DNA from: Spongilla lacustris | Taxonomy: Eukaryota > Porifera > Demospongiae > Spongillida > Spongillidae | Reading direction: 5' to 3' | Length of the DNA: 64,000 nt | NCBI GenBank assembly: GCA_949361645.1 | Contig: OX442425.1 | Span: forward strand, 97,501-161,500 | Part shown: positions 14,886-25,814 of the stretch, piece by piece | How positions within the stretch are numbered: position 1 is the first letter of the stretch | Layout of the letters: each line of letters starts with the position of its first letter | Made by a program: the position numbers and the translations under genes | The notes under the pieces: model-generated | Database searches by the model: none | What the model saw: the letters and a program-made list of their open reading frames with translations, nothing else | What the model was told of the DNA's origin: nothing

Positions 14886-17392
14886 CTACACGCCAACGAT
14901 CTTGGTCTGTCCGTGTTCAGTGATGAGCTGTAGCAGCAAGCTACTGGGCTTTTCTTTCTTCTCAGCCCAATCCAGGATCAGCCTGATGACGGGTGTGTGT
15001 GTGCATGTGTGTGTGTGTGGGGGGGGGGGCATAACATATTACATACAAGTTGTAACCTTGGCATGCTATTCCACATGAATCTATCCCTTGTAAGTTATCT
15101 CGTTAGCTAGTCAGCCCTCCACCCTCAAATGGCCGATCTTCCATTCAGGCCAGTGGCACATCAACAGGCACATTTTGTACTCCTGTGTGTGTGTGTGTGA
15201 TACGTACTTGGCAACAAAGTCCAGTGGTGTCCACTGCGAGAAGTCGGCACCAGCCATAGCTGCCCTGTTGGCTGGGGTGTCCAGGGTCACAGGCAGTATC
15301 CCCACAACTGTGCTGTCCTTGGGTAGACCGCTACCATGCTGCGACAGACTGTGGACCAGCTGGTGAACACATGCCTTGGCCATTCCATAGCCAATCATGC
15401 CTGAAGTATGAAGAATTACAAATAAGATCCATCATCTCTTCGCTCCATAAGTCAAAAGTAATTTTTGAAATTTATGGGAAGTTGAACTTGTCCCTGGTTC
15501 GGTCGAACCCTAGGGCCATTCAGGCAAGAGGCTGGTCATCGGATGGTCCTTTAGACTAAAGTGTAATTTTTTGCAGACACGTATCGATTGTGCGCATTTA
15601 GTTACTATACATGTACATTGTATTTTATATACCATCAATAATGTTGTGTATGTTCATGTATTATGCAAGATAACTATTTTGCTTGTAAATTTGAATCCTT
15701 CCAGCTACGTGTAAGGGAATTAGATTTTCATATTCAGCCATTTGCTTCTGTACATGAAAAAGTCGTTATAATTAAATTGTTTAATGTTAACAATATGTGG
15801 CAATAAGTAAACAAACTTGGATTCAAATCACATCTTTCAATAGTAGTTCCAATAAGGAGCATAGCTAAGTGTTCAAATTTATTTTGTAGGTACCCCACTG
15901 TGATATCTAAGTGGCATACAAAGTTTGACTTCTTAACTCTAAGTGGTTGGAAGGATCGGTCCTGAGTTACACTTTTTTTGAGGTGCCGCAAGGTTTGCAT
16001 GAATTCGGACAAGTTAGACTTAAGGGTTAAAATTCACGATTTCTAAATGAGAGGTCTCTGGGGGTATCAATATAATATTTTTGGCAGCTTTGTATCAGCA
16101 TTAAACAATCCATGAAAAGGTAAAAAGCTGAAACTTGAAAGCCATTTTTCACCCGTTTTTAGGATATCTCCGTATATCATAGTAAACACTTACTAGATAT
16201 TTGCATTTCAAAGCACTGTACGTAACTTTTACAAGCATTTCTACACTTGATAGAATAAGTACAAATGCAAATATAATTATTCTTTGCTACACGTTTGCTT
16301 TGATATATAGAGAAATCCTAAAAACAGGTGAAAATGGCTTCCAATCTTAAGCTTTTAAACTCTTCATGGATGGTTTAATGCTGATAGAAAGCTGCCAAAA
16401 AATTATAATAAATTATATTGATACCCCAGGACCTCTCATTTAGAAATCATGAATTTTAACCCTTAAGTCAAACTAATTTGTCCAAATTCATGTGAACCAC
16501 ATGGCACCCCAAAAAACACATAAATCAGGACCAATCTTTCCAACCACTTTGAGTTAAGAAGTCAAACTTTGTGATTTGAACAAAAATTTGTTTCCATCCA
16601 TTGTTTACATTTTGTAACAATTTTTTCATGGACAGAAGTAATGGCTGAATATGAAAATCTAATTCCCTTACATGTAGCTGGAAGGATTCAAATGTTACAA
16701 CCAAAATAGTAAAAAAAAGTGATTTTTTTTGGTCTCTTCATTTGGAACACTGTATAATATACATAGGGGGAGCACAACTTAGACAGGTTAACTTCATCTC
16801 TCACCAGGTGTCCCAGAGAGTGCTGCCTTTGCTCCAGTCAGCAGTACTAGCCCTCCTTCCTTCATGTGCTTGGCTGCTAGCTGACTTGAAATTGCTGATG
16901 TCCAAACACTCTGCTTACACATCAAATCACAACTCTTGATAAAGTCTACATAGGAGACAAAGCTTCTCTTCAAAAAAAAAAGGGGGGGGGGGGGGGGGGG
17001 CGAGGGAAAAAAAAAACAATAGTCCTATATGTAAGATGGTCGCCCACCTTTGGAAGCTGCATTGCCTCCAGCCCATCCACCTGCAACACACACAACAGCG
17101 TCGACCTTCTCGCCGCCCAGGACCTCTGCGACTTTTCCTTCGACAAACTCTGCCTGGTGCGACCAGCTGTCGCTGACACCAACCACAACGTTCGCGTCTG
17201 CCTGTTCGTTGGCAAAAAGGTCAATCGATCCCACCCACTAGAATGAAAAAAGAAACTCATCTAGAGTATGGTGAGCAGGCCCCCCTCCCCACCATTAAAA
17301 AGTGCACATACCCAACCACTGCTCTTAAACTGCGACACTATGGCGCAGCCGAGAGCTCCTTTACCGCCGTATACGAGGATTCTCTTCGCCAT
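14886..17392 (-). CDS. QDPR: Dihydropteridine reductase
   Basis: QDPR uses NADH to regenerate tetrahydrobiopterin from quinonoid dihydrobiopterin. It is a short-chain dehydrogenase. Exon 1 starts at the ATG 17390-17392 with [19 protein letters not shown], which holds the nucleotide-binding GGxGxLG loop. The next exon reads [18 protein letters not shown] and then [20 protein letters not shown], the family hallmark. Then come [20 protein letters not shown] and [12 protein letters not shown] (about 16905-16800), and [18 protein letters not shown] (about 15398) with the catalytic Tyr-xxx-Lys as [20 protein letters not shown] and [10 protein letters not shown] follow. The last exon (about 14995-14886) gives [20 protein letters not shown] and a TAG at 14886-14888. 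A 1.04 kb foldback element sits in the intron before the YGMAK exon. The start lies only 148 bp from the HPS1 stop on the same strand. Confidence 0.95.
15673..16710. mobile_element. 1.04 kb foldback (long inverted repeat) element
   Basis: The two halves are reverse complements with about 80-90% identity by eye, centred near 16191. Outer ends are ACTATTTTG (15673) and CAAAATAGT (to 16710). Inner matched blocks include the TGGTTGGAAGGATCGGTCCT region (about 15943) against its mate near 16525, and GGCAGCTTTGTATCAGCATT (about 16083) against about 16390. No coding frame is visible. The type suggests a non-autonomous foldback DNA transposon. Confidence 0.85.
16980..17000. repeat. Poly-G run
   Basis: About 20 G on the plus strand, inside a QDPR intron. 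Confidence 0.95.
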
Positions 17393-17540
17393 CACAGAGG
17401 GGTTAAAGTTATCTTATTATATTAGCGGCTCGATTAGCGGATATTCATTTCGTTGGCCGACATATATAGTCACAATAAAGTATCGAAATACACGTATGTC
17501 ACACATAGGCACAAACACAGGCACAAACGCACATAGACTT

Positions 17541-18227
17541 CTATGCAATTAACCCAAAAGGTGCCACAAATTCCCTCATGTTGGGCCACAGTATCTTGAT
17601 CAGGTCCCGACACCCTTTTGAAGCACACTTCATGCTCGTACCACGCTGATGGATGCAGTACAGTTCATAAATGTAACCCTCGGTCCCGTCGTTGTCTTTG
17701 AAGTTCCTAGGTGTAACCAAGATAGAACATCCGATTGTAAGTCAAGTTGCCCACATACTGATAGAACGAGCTTCCGATTACTCCCGGCACACTGTTAGGG
17801 TCCAAGTCTTTGCCAGCCACACTGGGATATCTGAACTGCTGTGGTGCCTGGTGTAGAAAGAGTTAATTATCATTTATCATTTTAACGACATCGTTAATGT
17901 AGGCAAGTATACTTCCAGAGCCGAGGGTATGTTTATCCACAGGTAGTAGGAGTACACAAAATGGTCATCTTGCCAGGACTGAGGGTAGTAGCCGAGAGCC
18001 AAGTACTTGTGCACCCTGTGTACCATGTGCCAGACCTGGAGGTGACATCATTACAAGGGGGAAACAGAACCAATCAAAACCTATTATATTCCGTTTTTAT
18101 TTATTTATGTGAGGGAGAGAGTGGGGTTGAGAGAGAAAGAGAGAGGGAGGGAAGAAGGGAGGAGGGAGAGGGAGAGAGGGAGGGAAGAAGGGAGGAGGGA
18201 GAGAGGGAGGGAAGGAGGGAGAGAGAG

Positions 18228-18261
<34 letters not shown>

Positions 18262-19611
18262 GAGAGAGAGAGGAGAGAGAGGAGAGAGGAGAGAGAGAGG
18301 AGAGAGAGAGGAGAGAGAGAGGAGAGAGAGAGGAGAGAGAGAGGAGAGAGAGGAGAGAGATATGGGAAAATTGAAAAATCGTGAGTAGACCAGCAATCAC
18401 ATGACAACTGTTGTGATACATTTACAAACGTGTCACCTACAATTGAGTTTGTTTTACACGTCTCAAAACAACTCAATACCCTTCAATGGAATAAAGTTTA
18501 CTTGCCATACTATATGCCATACTATATGCAATACTATATGATGTTCTGAATTCATGACCAGTTAGTTAAATTTAAAAAAAACACAATGGCATCAAGACAT
18601 CAGGACATCAATGTATATAGTGTGTGAGGCATGTTCACCAGGGGAAGGGCTGGAGCCAGGAAAACAGACAGAACATCCCATGTAGGCACTTGCCTTCTTC
18701 CTGAGAAACGCTCCACAACGTTCGCCATGTTCCGCAGCAATGTCCGTAACATAGGCCAATCCCTACGGGGTATTCAGCACCACCAGTTACCACACATTGG
18801 ACAGCCTTATAGCCCCGCCTACCAGCTCATCGTGTATTGATGGCGTGATCATCTCTCCAAATGAGCGGTCGATCAAGACAAAGTGCACCATCCCAGGAAG
18901 GTATTGTGAAAAAGTGCATGCGGTTAAAGAAGATGTCTCCATGGTAACAGAGGTCATGACAACAACAAAAAAAAAAGAAAATTTAAAAAGAATGAAAGTC
19001 ATATGATTTTAAAGGATATCTGGCCATGGAGATGTTGTATGTACCCTTCATAGTAATGTACTCGCAGAAATCACTGCTAAAGGTCTGAAAGTTTTTGATC
19101 AGTCTCTTCTCAACTTGCTTAGAGTCATGCTCACGTTGCTATGGTGACCTGCCACGTTAAACAAAGTGGCAGAGACTTTGACGTACCCTTGGTGAGAAGT
19201 AGAGTCTCTCATAGAGCTGAAGCATGTTGTCCATCAAAGTGTCCCTGAGGCTCTCCAACCTACAGGGGAAAGAGAAGCCTTTGATAATGGACATGGTCAG
19301 TAAGCAAGGTGTGATGGTTCGAGTAATTGTGAGGGAGAAAGGTGAAGGAAAGAGGAGGAGGTGTGTGGAGGAAGGGCACCCCCCCCCCTCCCCATGGCTG
19401 CCCCTTACCTGGTGTATGTACGTTCGTCCATGGTGTCACCAGCAGATGGCAGTGCCTGCTGCCAGAGATGCTTGAGGCTGGCCCAGCATCTCTGCACATC
19501 AGTACCCACCCTCTTTGTCTGGGCACTGGACCTGGCCTTCAGAAAGATGAGAGGCACAAGGTACCTTCCTCACACACACCACGTACCATACACACACACA
19601 CATACACATAT

Positions 19612-19674
<63 letters not shown>

Positions 19675-22600
19675 TACACACATACCTGTACTTCTGTCTT
19701 CAGCAGTGTGCTCAGCTTTCTTTTGTACGGGAAACAAGTAAGGATGACACCAATCCCCCCCCCCCCCCCCCATCCCTACCTAAACAGTCCATCCAAGGAT
19801 GGCATGTTGTTATGAGAACTGCAGGTCACCATGGAGGAGAAGGTGGTACTGAGCTGGGCTAAGGCCTCACAGAGGCCCAAAGCTACAGTCTGGCCTGGGC
19901 ACTACCTCACACACCACCACCACCAAAATGAACTCGTAAAGTTTAAACTGAACCTCAACAATATGAGGCAGTGCTCAGTCCTTACCTCAGACACCATGAC
20001 AAGGACAATACCAGGGTGGAGCTCCATACAGTGCAGCATGTAGGGGAGGTAGGAGGCCTCAGATGGCTTAGGTTGGAGGAACACCAACTCCTCCATGTAC
20101 TGAAAGGGGAGGGGAGAGAGAGGGAGAGAGGGAGGGAGGGAGGGAGGGAGGGAGGAGAGGAGGGAAGAGGAGAGGGAGAGAGGGAGGGAGGGAGGGAGGG
20201 AGGGAGGAGAGGAGGGAAGAGGAGAGGGGAGGGAGGAGGGATATAGGAGTAAGAGAGGAGAGGAGGGGAAGGGATGAGAGAGGAGAGGAATGCTAAAACA
20301 TTGTGTCCAGTACACTTCCTCACTCCCTCCCATCCCTGTACACACAGCAGAGCGGACAGTGGCAGCAGCTGGGAGGTTGATGGGAAGGCTGGAAGGAAGG
20401 GGAACGTTGATGGGGAGCTGGGAGGGAACATCAAGGGGATCATTGGAAGGCTCATCAGGTGGCTGGTGGCAGAAGAGGATGGTTGGCATCACAACCAGTG
20501 ACCATGGCAACAACTTACATCATCTGGTGCATCCAAAATGGCTGTTGGAGTTTTGTACTGCAGGAATACATGCAGTTAGGAACAGAATATGTATGTCTAC
20601 ATACATATGTTTCCATTGTGTGTGTAAGTGTGTGTGCATGTGTGTGCATATGTGTGTGCATGTGTGTGTACATGTGTGTGTGCATGTGTGTGTGCATGTG
20701 TGTGTGCACGTGTGTGTGCATGTGTGTGTGCACGTGTGTACATATGTGACCATGTGTTGGCTATAACTTTGTATTACGTTAAATTGGGTGAATTGTTATA
20801 ACTTTAATAACTTTAATAATCATATCACCACACATGTATCATACAGGTATGAGGAGGGAAGAGTGATATGGGAGGGTGTGTGAGAAGGGGGAGGAGAGGG
20901 GTTAAAGTACTCACTTGCTCTGGATCATCAAAGTCAACACAACCCAACTCTGCCTCCAGATCAACACGACCCAACTCTGCCTCCAGATCAACAAACGGTG
21001 GCTGTTGTGCGACGTCCTGTGTAATGTGTGTACATGCAATGCTCAAGGGGGCGGGGCACTGTGCTCAAGGGGCGTGGCAGTATAATACACTGCTTAAGGG
21101 GGCGGGGCACCACATGGTTGCTCACTTGTTGATGCAGCAATGTGTGGGCGGGGGTAGCGCTAGGGGTATGGAATGTAGGTGTGCCCACTTCAATCTAGAT
21201 AAGTAAAATGGGGAGGGAGGGAGGGAGGGAGGGAGGGAGGGAGGGAGGGAGGGAGGGAGGGAGGGAGGGAGGGAGGGAGGGAGGGAGGGAGGAACAGAAG
21301 CGATAAAAGGGTAATACAAAAAAGGACAGAACATTACTTACTACTTCAGCTGTGTGATTTTGTCTGCTATTGGATGCAGGGTTGGAAGCTTGGGTGTCTG
21401 CAAGATGAGAGGTTGATCCACAGTACAGCAATGAGAACACATACAGTAGTACAAGCATGGATACCTTGAGGTTCTGAAGGCTCCACCCCCCAGTAATGGT
21501 GTGCTACATATAGAATGATCATGAGAACATCGGCAGGCTTGATGCGGGATGATCTGTTTGCAGGCGAGGGGAGATGGGAGAGTGGAGGAAGGAGGGGAGG
21601 GAGGAAGGGAGGAAGGGAGAGGGGAGGAAGGAGGTGAGAGTGAGGGGAGGAAGGGAGAGGAGGGAGATGGGAGAGGGGAAACGAGGGAGAGGGAGGGTGC
21701 AAAGGTGAGGGAGAGGGTGTGGTAAGTGATTCATGCTTCGATAAGCTCGGAGTGGTTTGTGGCTTACTTCTCTCGAGTACTTAGTAGTTTGGTCCCCACC
21801 AGCAGGAACACTTGCTGCACCCTCTGAAGTCCTCCACTGAAGTTAGCATAAACAATAACTAACTAACTATTAATAATTATTATGCTCTGTATGCAGAGGT
21901 CTTTGAGATAGGAACATCTCCTGAAATAATATTGTAGCACCAAGCCAACCCATTATCTGGTCCACCCACCTTTAGAATTAGATGATATGAGTGTGTGTCT
22001 TAAATTGTGTGGGTGCATATATTGAAGATGTGAAGGCTAAGCTCAGCAGTGCCAAAATGTACAGCAATTATATTAATCTCCAGACATCCTGGATGCAGGA
22101 CGGTGTTGTAGTGGATTTATGGTAAGCTCTAATTGGATGATAAGGTTTCTTGCATGAACAGCCAGGTACAATACTTTAAATTAGTGATAAAATGGAAACT
22201 GCAATGCTTCTGTCATGCCCAACATTGAAGGAAAGAATATTGGTGATGCTGGCATGTGCAGTGGCAAAACATACAAAGAGAGCACTAAATAGAATATTTA
22301 AGGCACTTACAAGGGAAAATATTAATCTGAACTGGAACCAAAGGTACTTGTGTGTGTGTCAGTACTTCAGTTATGAAAGACAAGGTAATGATACTTCATC
22401 AACAGGCTTACTCCTAGATGAGAAGTACAGATGGGCGTATTACTGTTGAATAGTATTTCCATTCTACCAATCAACTGTGCCAGTGTGTCATGTCATGGGA
22501 TGATTACTAGAGGGTCCTGCACACCTCACATGTAATCCATTTGCAGCTTGACTTATACAAGTGTATCCATCCAGTGTATTGTATTATGACTATGCTTCAA

Positions 22601-25146
22601 AAGGAAATCTTTGGCTCAGGAAAAGCCTTCAAAGTAGGTCCTAGATCTATGACGGATATGTGTCTAGGTGCGAGCCTGGAGTTTAAATGTTAACCCTTCT
22701 AAAACCAAATGCTGGCCTAGGACATAGACACATCAAGATGAAAACCCACAATTGTTTTATAAAGTCTTGATTTTCATCAAAATCAAAATCTGGTTTAATA
22801 ACTAACAGTACATTAATAACTAACAGTACATTAATTAAGCGAAAATGATGGTGTTAGCCACAATATGAACGTGGTTAGAAAACTTACTTTCTGCTTGATT
22901 CCAGGCATTCTTCAACAAGTTTGAAGCAATTTTCAGAAGTGCTTTGAAGCTGATCAAAGTACACACGTTCCACTGCCTTTGGTGTAGAGTGCAGGTGTAA
23001 AGGTGTAGAGTGCAGGTGTAAAGGTGTTGCATACAGGTGTAAAGGTGTAGCGTACAGGTGTAAAGGTGTAGCATACAGACAGGTGTAAAGGTGTAGCATA
23101 CAGGTGTAACAGTGTAGAGTGCAGGTGTAAAGGTGTAGCATACATGTGTAAAGGTGTAGAGTGTAGGTGTAAAGGTGTAGCGTGCAGGTGTAAAGAGGGT
23201 GTAGTAACAGGGCTGCCATTAACTCTATGATCAATTGTATCATGCTGTACATGCATCAGCAGCCCTAGTACCATGCAAGAAAAGGTTGGTAGTTAGACTA
23301 GCTGTTGTAATTCAATCAACACAGCCATAAAATAAATTCAATCAACACAAAAAATAAATTCAATCAACACAGCCATAAAATAACATATAGCACTGGTGGT
23401 GTAAGGGTGTGGGTGCTTTGTGAATGATTTGGTATATTAGTGTGTGATTATGTGATTTGAGCTAAGAAAGGGTTATATTATAATGCACGTACATGTATAT
23501 TCCATCCACCGAATGATCCTCAACTAATTCCCTTCCCCCCCCCCCTGCACCTCACCTGCAGAAGGAACATGGCCCCCCCCTCACCTGCAGAAGGAACATG
23601 GCCCCCCCCCCACCCCCTCACCTGCAGGAGGAACATGGCCCCACCCCCTCACCTCCCCCGTCCCCTCACCTGCAGGAGGAACATGACCACACCTCCTCCC
23701 CCACCCCCTTACCTGCAGAAGGAACATGGGGTTATCACTGTAGTGCTGTTCATAAGTTGCAAGCAGTCCACACAACCTCCTCCACTCGATCTGCTTCTGT
23801 ACAACATTCGATGGACTCACCCTGCCACAGGGAGTGGGAGGGACACAGTACAGGCATGTATGCAGGGGGTCTTAATTAAATCCCCCACATGCAAAAGTTG
23901 TGGAGTGGTAACAGCAGGGAAATGAGGGTGTGTGCCACACGCAGGGCAGTGTGTGCCACATGCAAAGGCTGTGGAGTTGTAACAACAGCTCAGCTTTACT
24001 TAGTAAGGAGTGGTCCGTAGAGGAAGTGTAGGAGCTTGTTGAAGAGATAGAGCTTCTTCATTAAGACACCATCACTCTCCTGTCCATCACCACTCACGGC
24101 TATGTAGACACACCCGTCAAACTGCTCGAAAAAGAGAGAGAGGAAAGAGACAGGGGGAGAGGAGAGTGAGAGAGTACAGAGATAGTTTAAAAGTATGGTA
24201 TGGGCCACTGAAGGACTAGCCTTATGGAACACTATGACAAATCCATCGTCCCCATGGATGGACACTAGAGGCTTCTTGATGGAACTTAGCACATTCTGAA
24301 GATTTCAAAGTGATTAAAAAGGCCACCAAGGAATGGAGGGGGAAGGGCTCACATGAGATGTGCTCAACGGCAGCAGGTAAGTACACAGAGCACTTCGAAC
24401 GTCAAACTCGGCCTCAAACCTGCGCAGTTCCTGGAGGTTTAAAGACATGTTTTAACCTACCCTGCCCCTCTGTCTAACCTACCCTGCCCCTCTGTCTAAC
24501 CTACCCTGCCCCTCTGTCTAACCTACCCTGCACCTCTGTCTAACCCCTGCCCCTTTGTCTAACCTACCCTGCCCCTCTGTCTAACCTACCCTGCCCCTCT
24601 GTCTAACCTACCCTGCCCCTCTGTCTAACCTACCCTGCCCCTTTGTCTAACCTACCCTGCCCCTCTGTCTAACCTACCCTGCCCCTCTGTCTAACCTACC
24701 CTGCCCCTCTGTCTAACCTACCCTGCCCTTCTGTCTAACCTACCCTGCCTCTCTGTCTAACCTACCCTGCCCCTCTGTCTAACCTACCCTGCCCCTCTGT
24801 CTAACCCTGCCTCTCTGTCAGAGTACCGGGCCCTTCTCTTTAACCGACTGTCTAAACCTAGCCCTTCGGCACGTCATACATACACATTGCAGACAGAATG
24901 TAAATTGACTTTGCACCATCGTTTAAACCAGTGAACACGGAAGTGTGCCGATACTTTAATGGTTTTGAACGCACCTCGGGTTGCCTTTCATCCGAGGCCA
25001 ACTCGCAAGAACGTTTCAAAAGGAAAGCCTCGAACTCCTAGCAGAAGCGATCAATCAATTTTCGTGAGGAAAGCGTCAGTTACCTTATCGACTGAATAGA
25101 ACGATACATCCGAGTCAGACTTGTTGATTACCACCAGTGCTTTCAT
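17541..25146 (-). CDS. HPS1: HPS1, BLOC-3 subunit
   Basis: HPS1 pairs with HPS4 to form BLOC-3, the exchange factor for Rab32/38 in lysosome-related organelle biogenesis. The start is the ATG at 25144-25146 with MKALVVINKSDSDVSFYSVD, the family N-terminal longin strand. Exons in order include FDGCVYIAVSGDGQESDGVL and KLYLFNKLLHFLYGPLL (about 24115-24000), IEWRRLCGLLATYEQHY (about 23790), the KAVERVYFDQLQ exon (about 22980), VQQVFLLVGTKLLSTRE (about 21820), IKPADVLMIILYVAHHYWG (about 21530), DLEAELGCVDFDDPEQ (about 20950), YMEELVFLQPKPSEASYLPY (about 20100), LGLCEALAQLSTTFSSMV (about 19870), LRDTLMDNMLQLYERLYF (about 19250), YLPGMVHFVLIDRSFGEMIT (about 18900), KYLALGYYPQSWQDDHFVYS (about 17990), SVPGVIGSSFYQYVGNLTYN and the last exon EGYIYELYCIHQRG, stop at 17541-17543. 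Many introns hold minisatellites. Small exons between these anchors are less certain. Confidence 0.93.
18110..18361. repeat. (GA)n/GGGA polypurine tract
   Basis: About 250 bp of pure purine on the plus strand in an HPS1 intron. Confidence 0.97.
19583..19685. repeat. (CA)n microsatellite
   Basis: Interrupted CA/CATACA run in an HPS1 intron. Confidence 0.95.
20104..20245. repeat. GAGGGAGG purine array
   Basis: Includes two similar blocks of about 60 bp in tandem. Confidence 0.95.
20620..20750. repeat. (TGTGTGTGCA)n array
   Basis: TG repeats regularly broken by CATG or CACG about every 14-16 bp. Confidence 0.93.
21211..21292. repeat. (GGGA)n tetranucleotide
   Basis: About 20 perfect GGGA units in an HPS1 intron; the same unit as the giant array in PYROXD2. 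Confidence 0.98.
21840..22880. other. Large HPS1 intron without recognised exon
   Basis: Unique AT-rich sequence. One plus-strand frame (22192-22449) is open for 85 codons, but it has no recognisable motif and is antisense to the gene. I do not call it. Confidence 0.5.
22978..23200. repeat. About 21-bp minisatellite
   Basis: About ten copies of a unit built from gtgcaggtgtaaaggtgtag with GTAGCATACA variants. Confidence 0.95.
23528..23725. repeat. Minisatellite containing a duplicated exon edge
   Basis: About five copies of a unit including cctgcagaaggaacatggcc with a C-rich spacer. On the minus strand each copy carries ATGTTCC, then TTCTGCAG|GTGAGG. This matches the end of the adjacent HPS1 exon and its donor at about 23712, so the array arose by duplication of an exon-intron junction. 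Confidence 0.85.
24450..24818. repeat. 22-bp minisatellite
   Basis: About 16 copies with high identity. The unit begins taacctaccctgcccctctg and ends tc. It lies in an HPS1 intron. Confidence 0.98.
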
Positions 25147-25235
25147 AGTGCAAGATACACGCCTCCGATGGTAGCACTACATGGGAGGCACGTGACATGA
25201 CACTACGGGGCGTGACTTACCAAAAAACGGAGGTG

Positions 25236-25296
25236 GTCTCGTTCCCAGACTCATGTAAGCATTACTTGCTACGTAAGTAAAGTCTGGGAACGAGAC
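25236..25296. mobile_element. GTCTCG-family MITE, copy A
   Basis: 61 bp with perfect 15-bp inverted ends: GTCTCGTTCCCAGAC (25236-25250) and GTCTGGGAACGAGAC (25282-25296). It lies just upstream of the HPS1 start. Confidence 0.85.
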
Positions 25297-25649
25297 TAGG
25301 GCTACGTACCTTTCCTCCGGCGTTCGCTCTCGTCCGCTTATTGATTATCTCGTCCCCAGCATGATGACGTAACACTCAATTGCATACATGTATCCACTTT
25401 ATTTCTCAGTTTGAATTAGCGATGCAGAAAAGAAAGCGAAGAATGGACATCGCGGCACCCCAGACAAGCCACAGTCTCTGATTCACTAAAACAGACGTGC
25501 ATTAATTTTAATAATATACGCTTGCCAGTGGCGTTTGACAAGCATTCATAGTCGTCATTGAGTAGTATCCAAGAGCCAATCAGATTAATACTTAATTTAA
25601 ACCTTTATTCATGGCTTGCATGTACACTAATATTCATTGGTGGTCTGGG

Positions 25650-25691
25650 CATAGATTAATAACGTTCCGTACGTAAGGTTATTAATCTATG
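25650..25691. other. 14-bp-arm hairpin
   Basis: CATAGATTAATAAC (25650-25663) and GTTATTAATCTATG (25678-25691) form a perfect stem with a 14-nt loop, between HPS1 and OAT. Confidence 0.85.
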
Positions 25692-25814
25692 GTCTGGGAA
25701 TGTAATTAGTTTACCTCGAATATATAAAGGTGATACTGTATAAATACAAGAAGTGCAAGTGAATACTACATGTACGTATCAAAAAACAGGAAAGTAGGAG
25801 GAGAAATGTCTGTT

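Noticed and set aside
22192..22449. 85-codon plus-strand frame METAMLLSCPTLKER
   Set aside because: Antisense in an HPS1 intron, no motif, no splice context; a chance frame in AT-rich DNA is likely.
24450..24818. Regular 22-bp direct repeats considered as a CRISPR-like array
   Set aside because: There are no unique spacers; it is a head-to-tail minisatellite in a eukaryotic intron.
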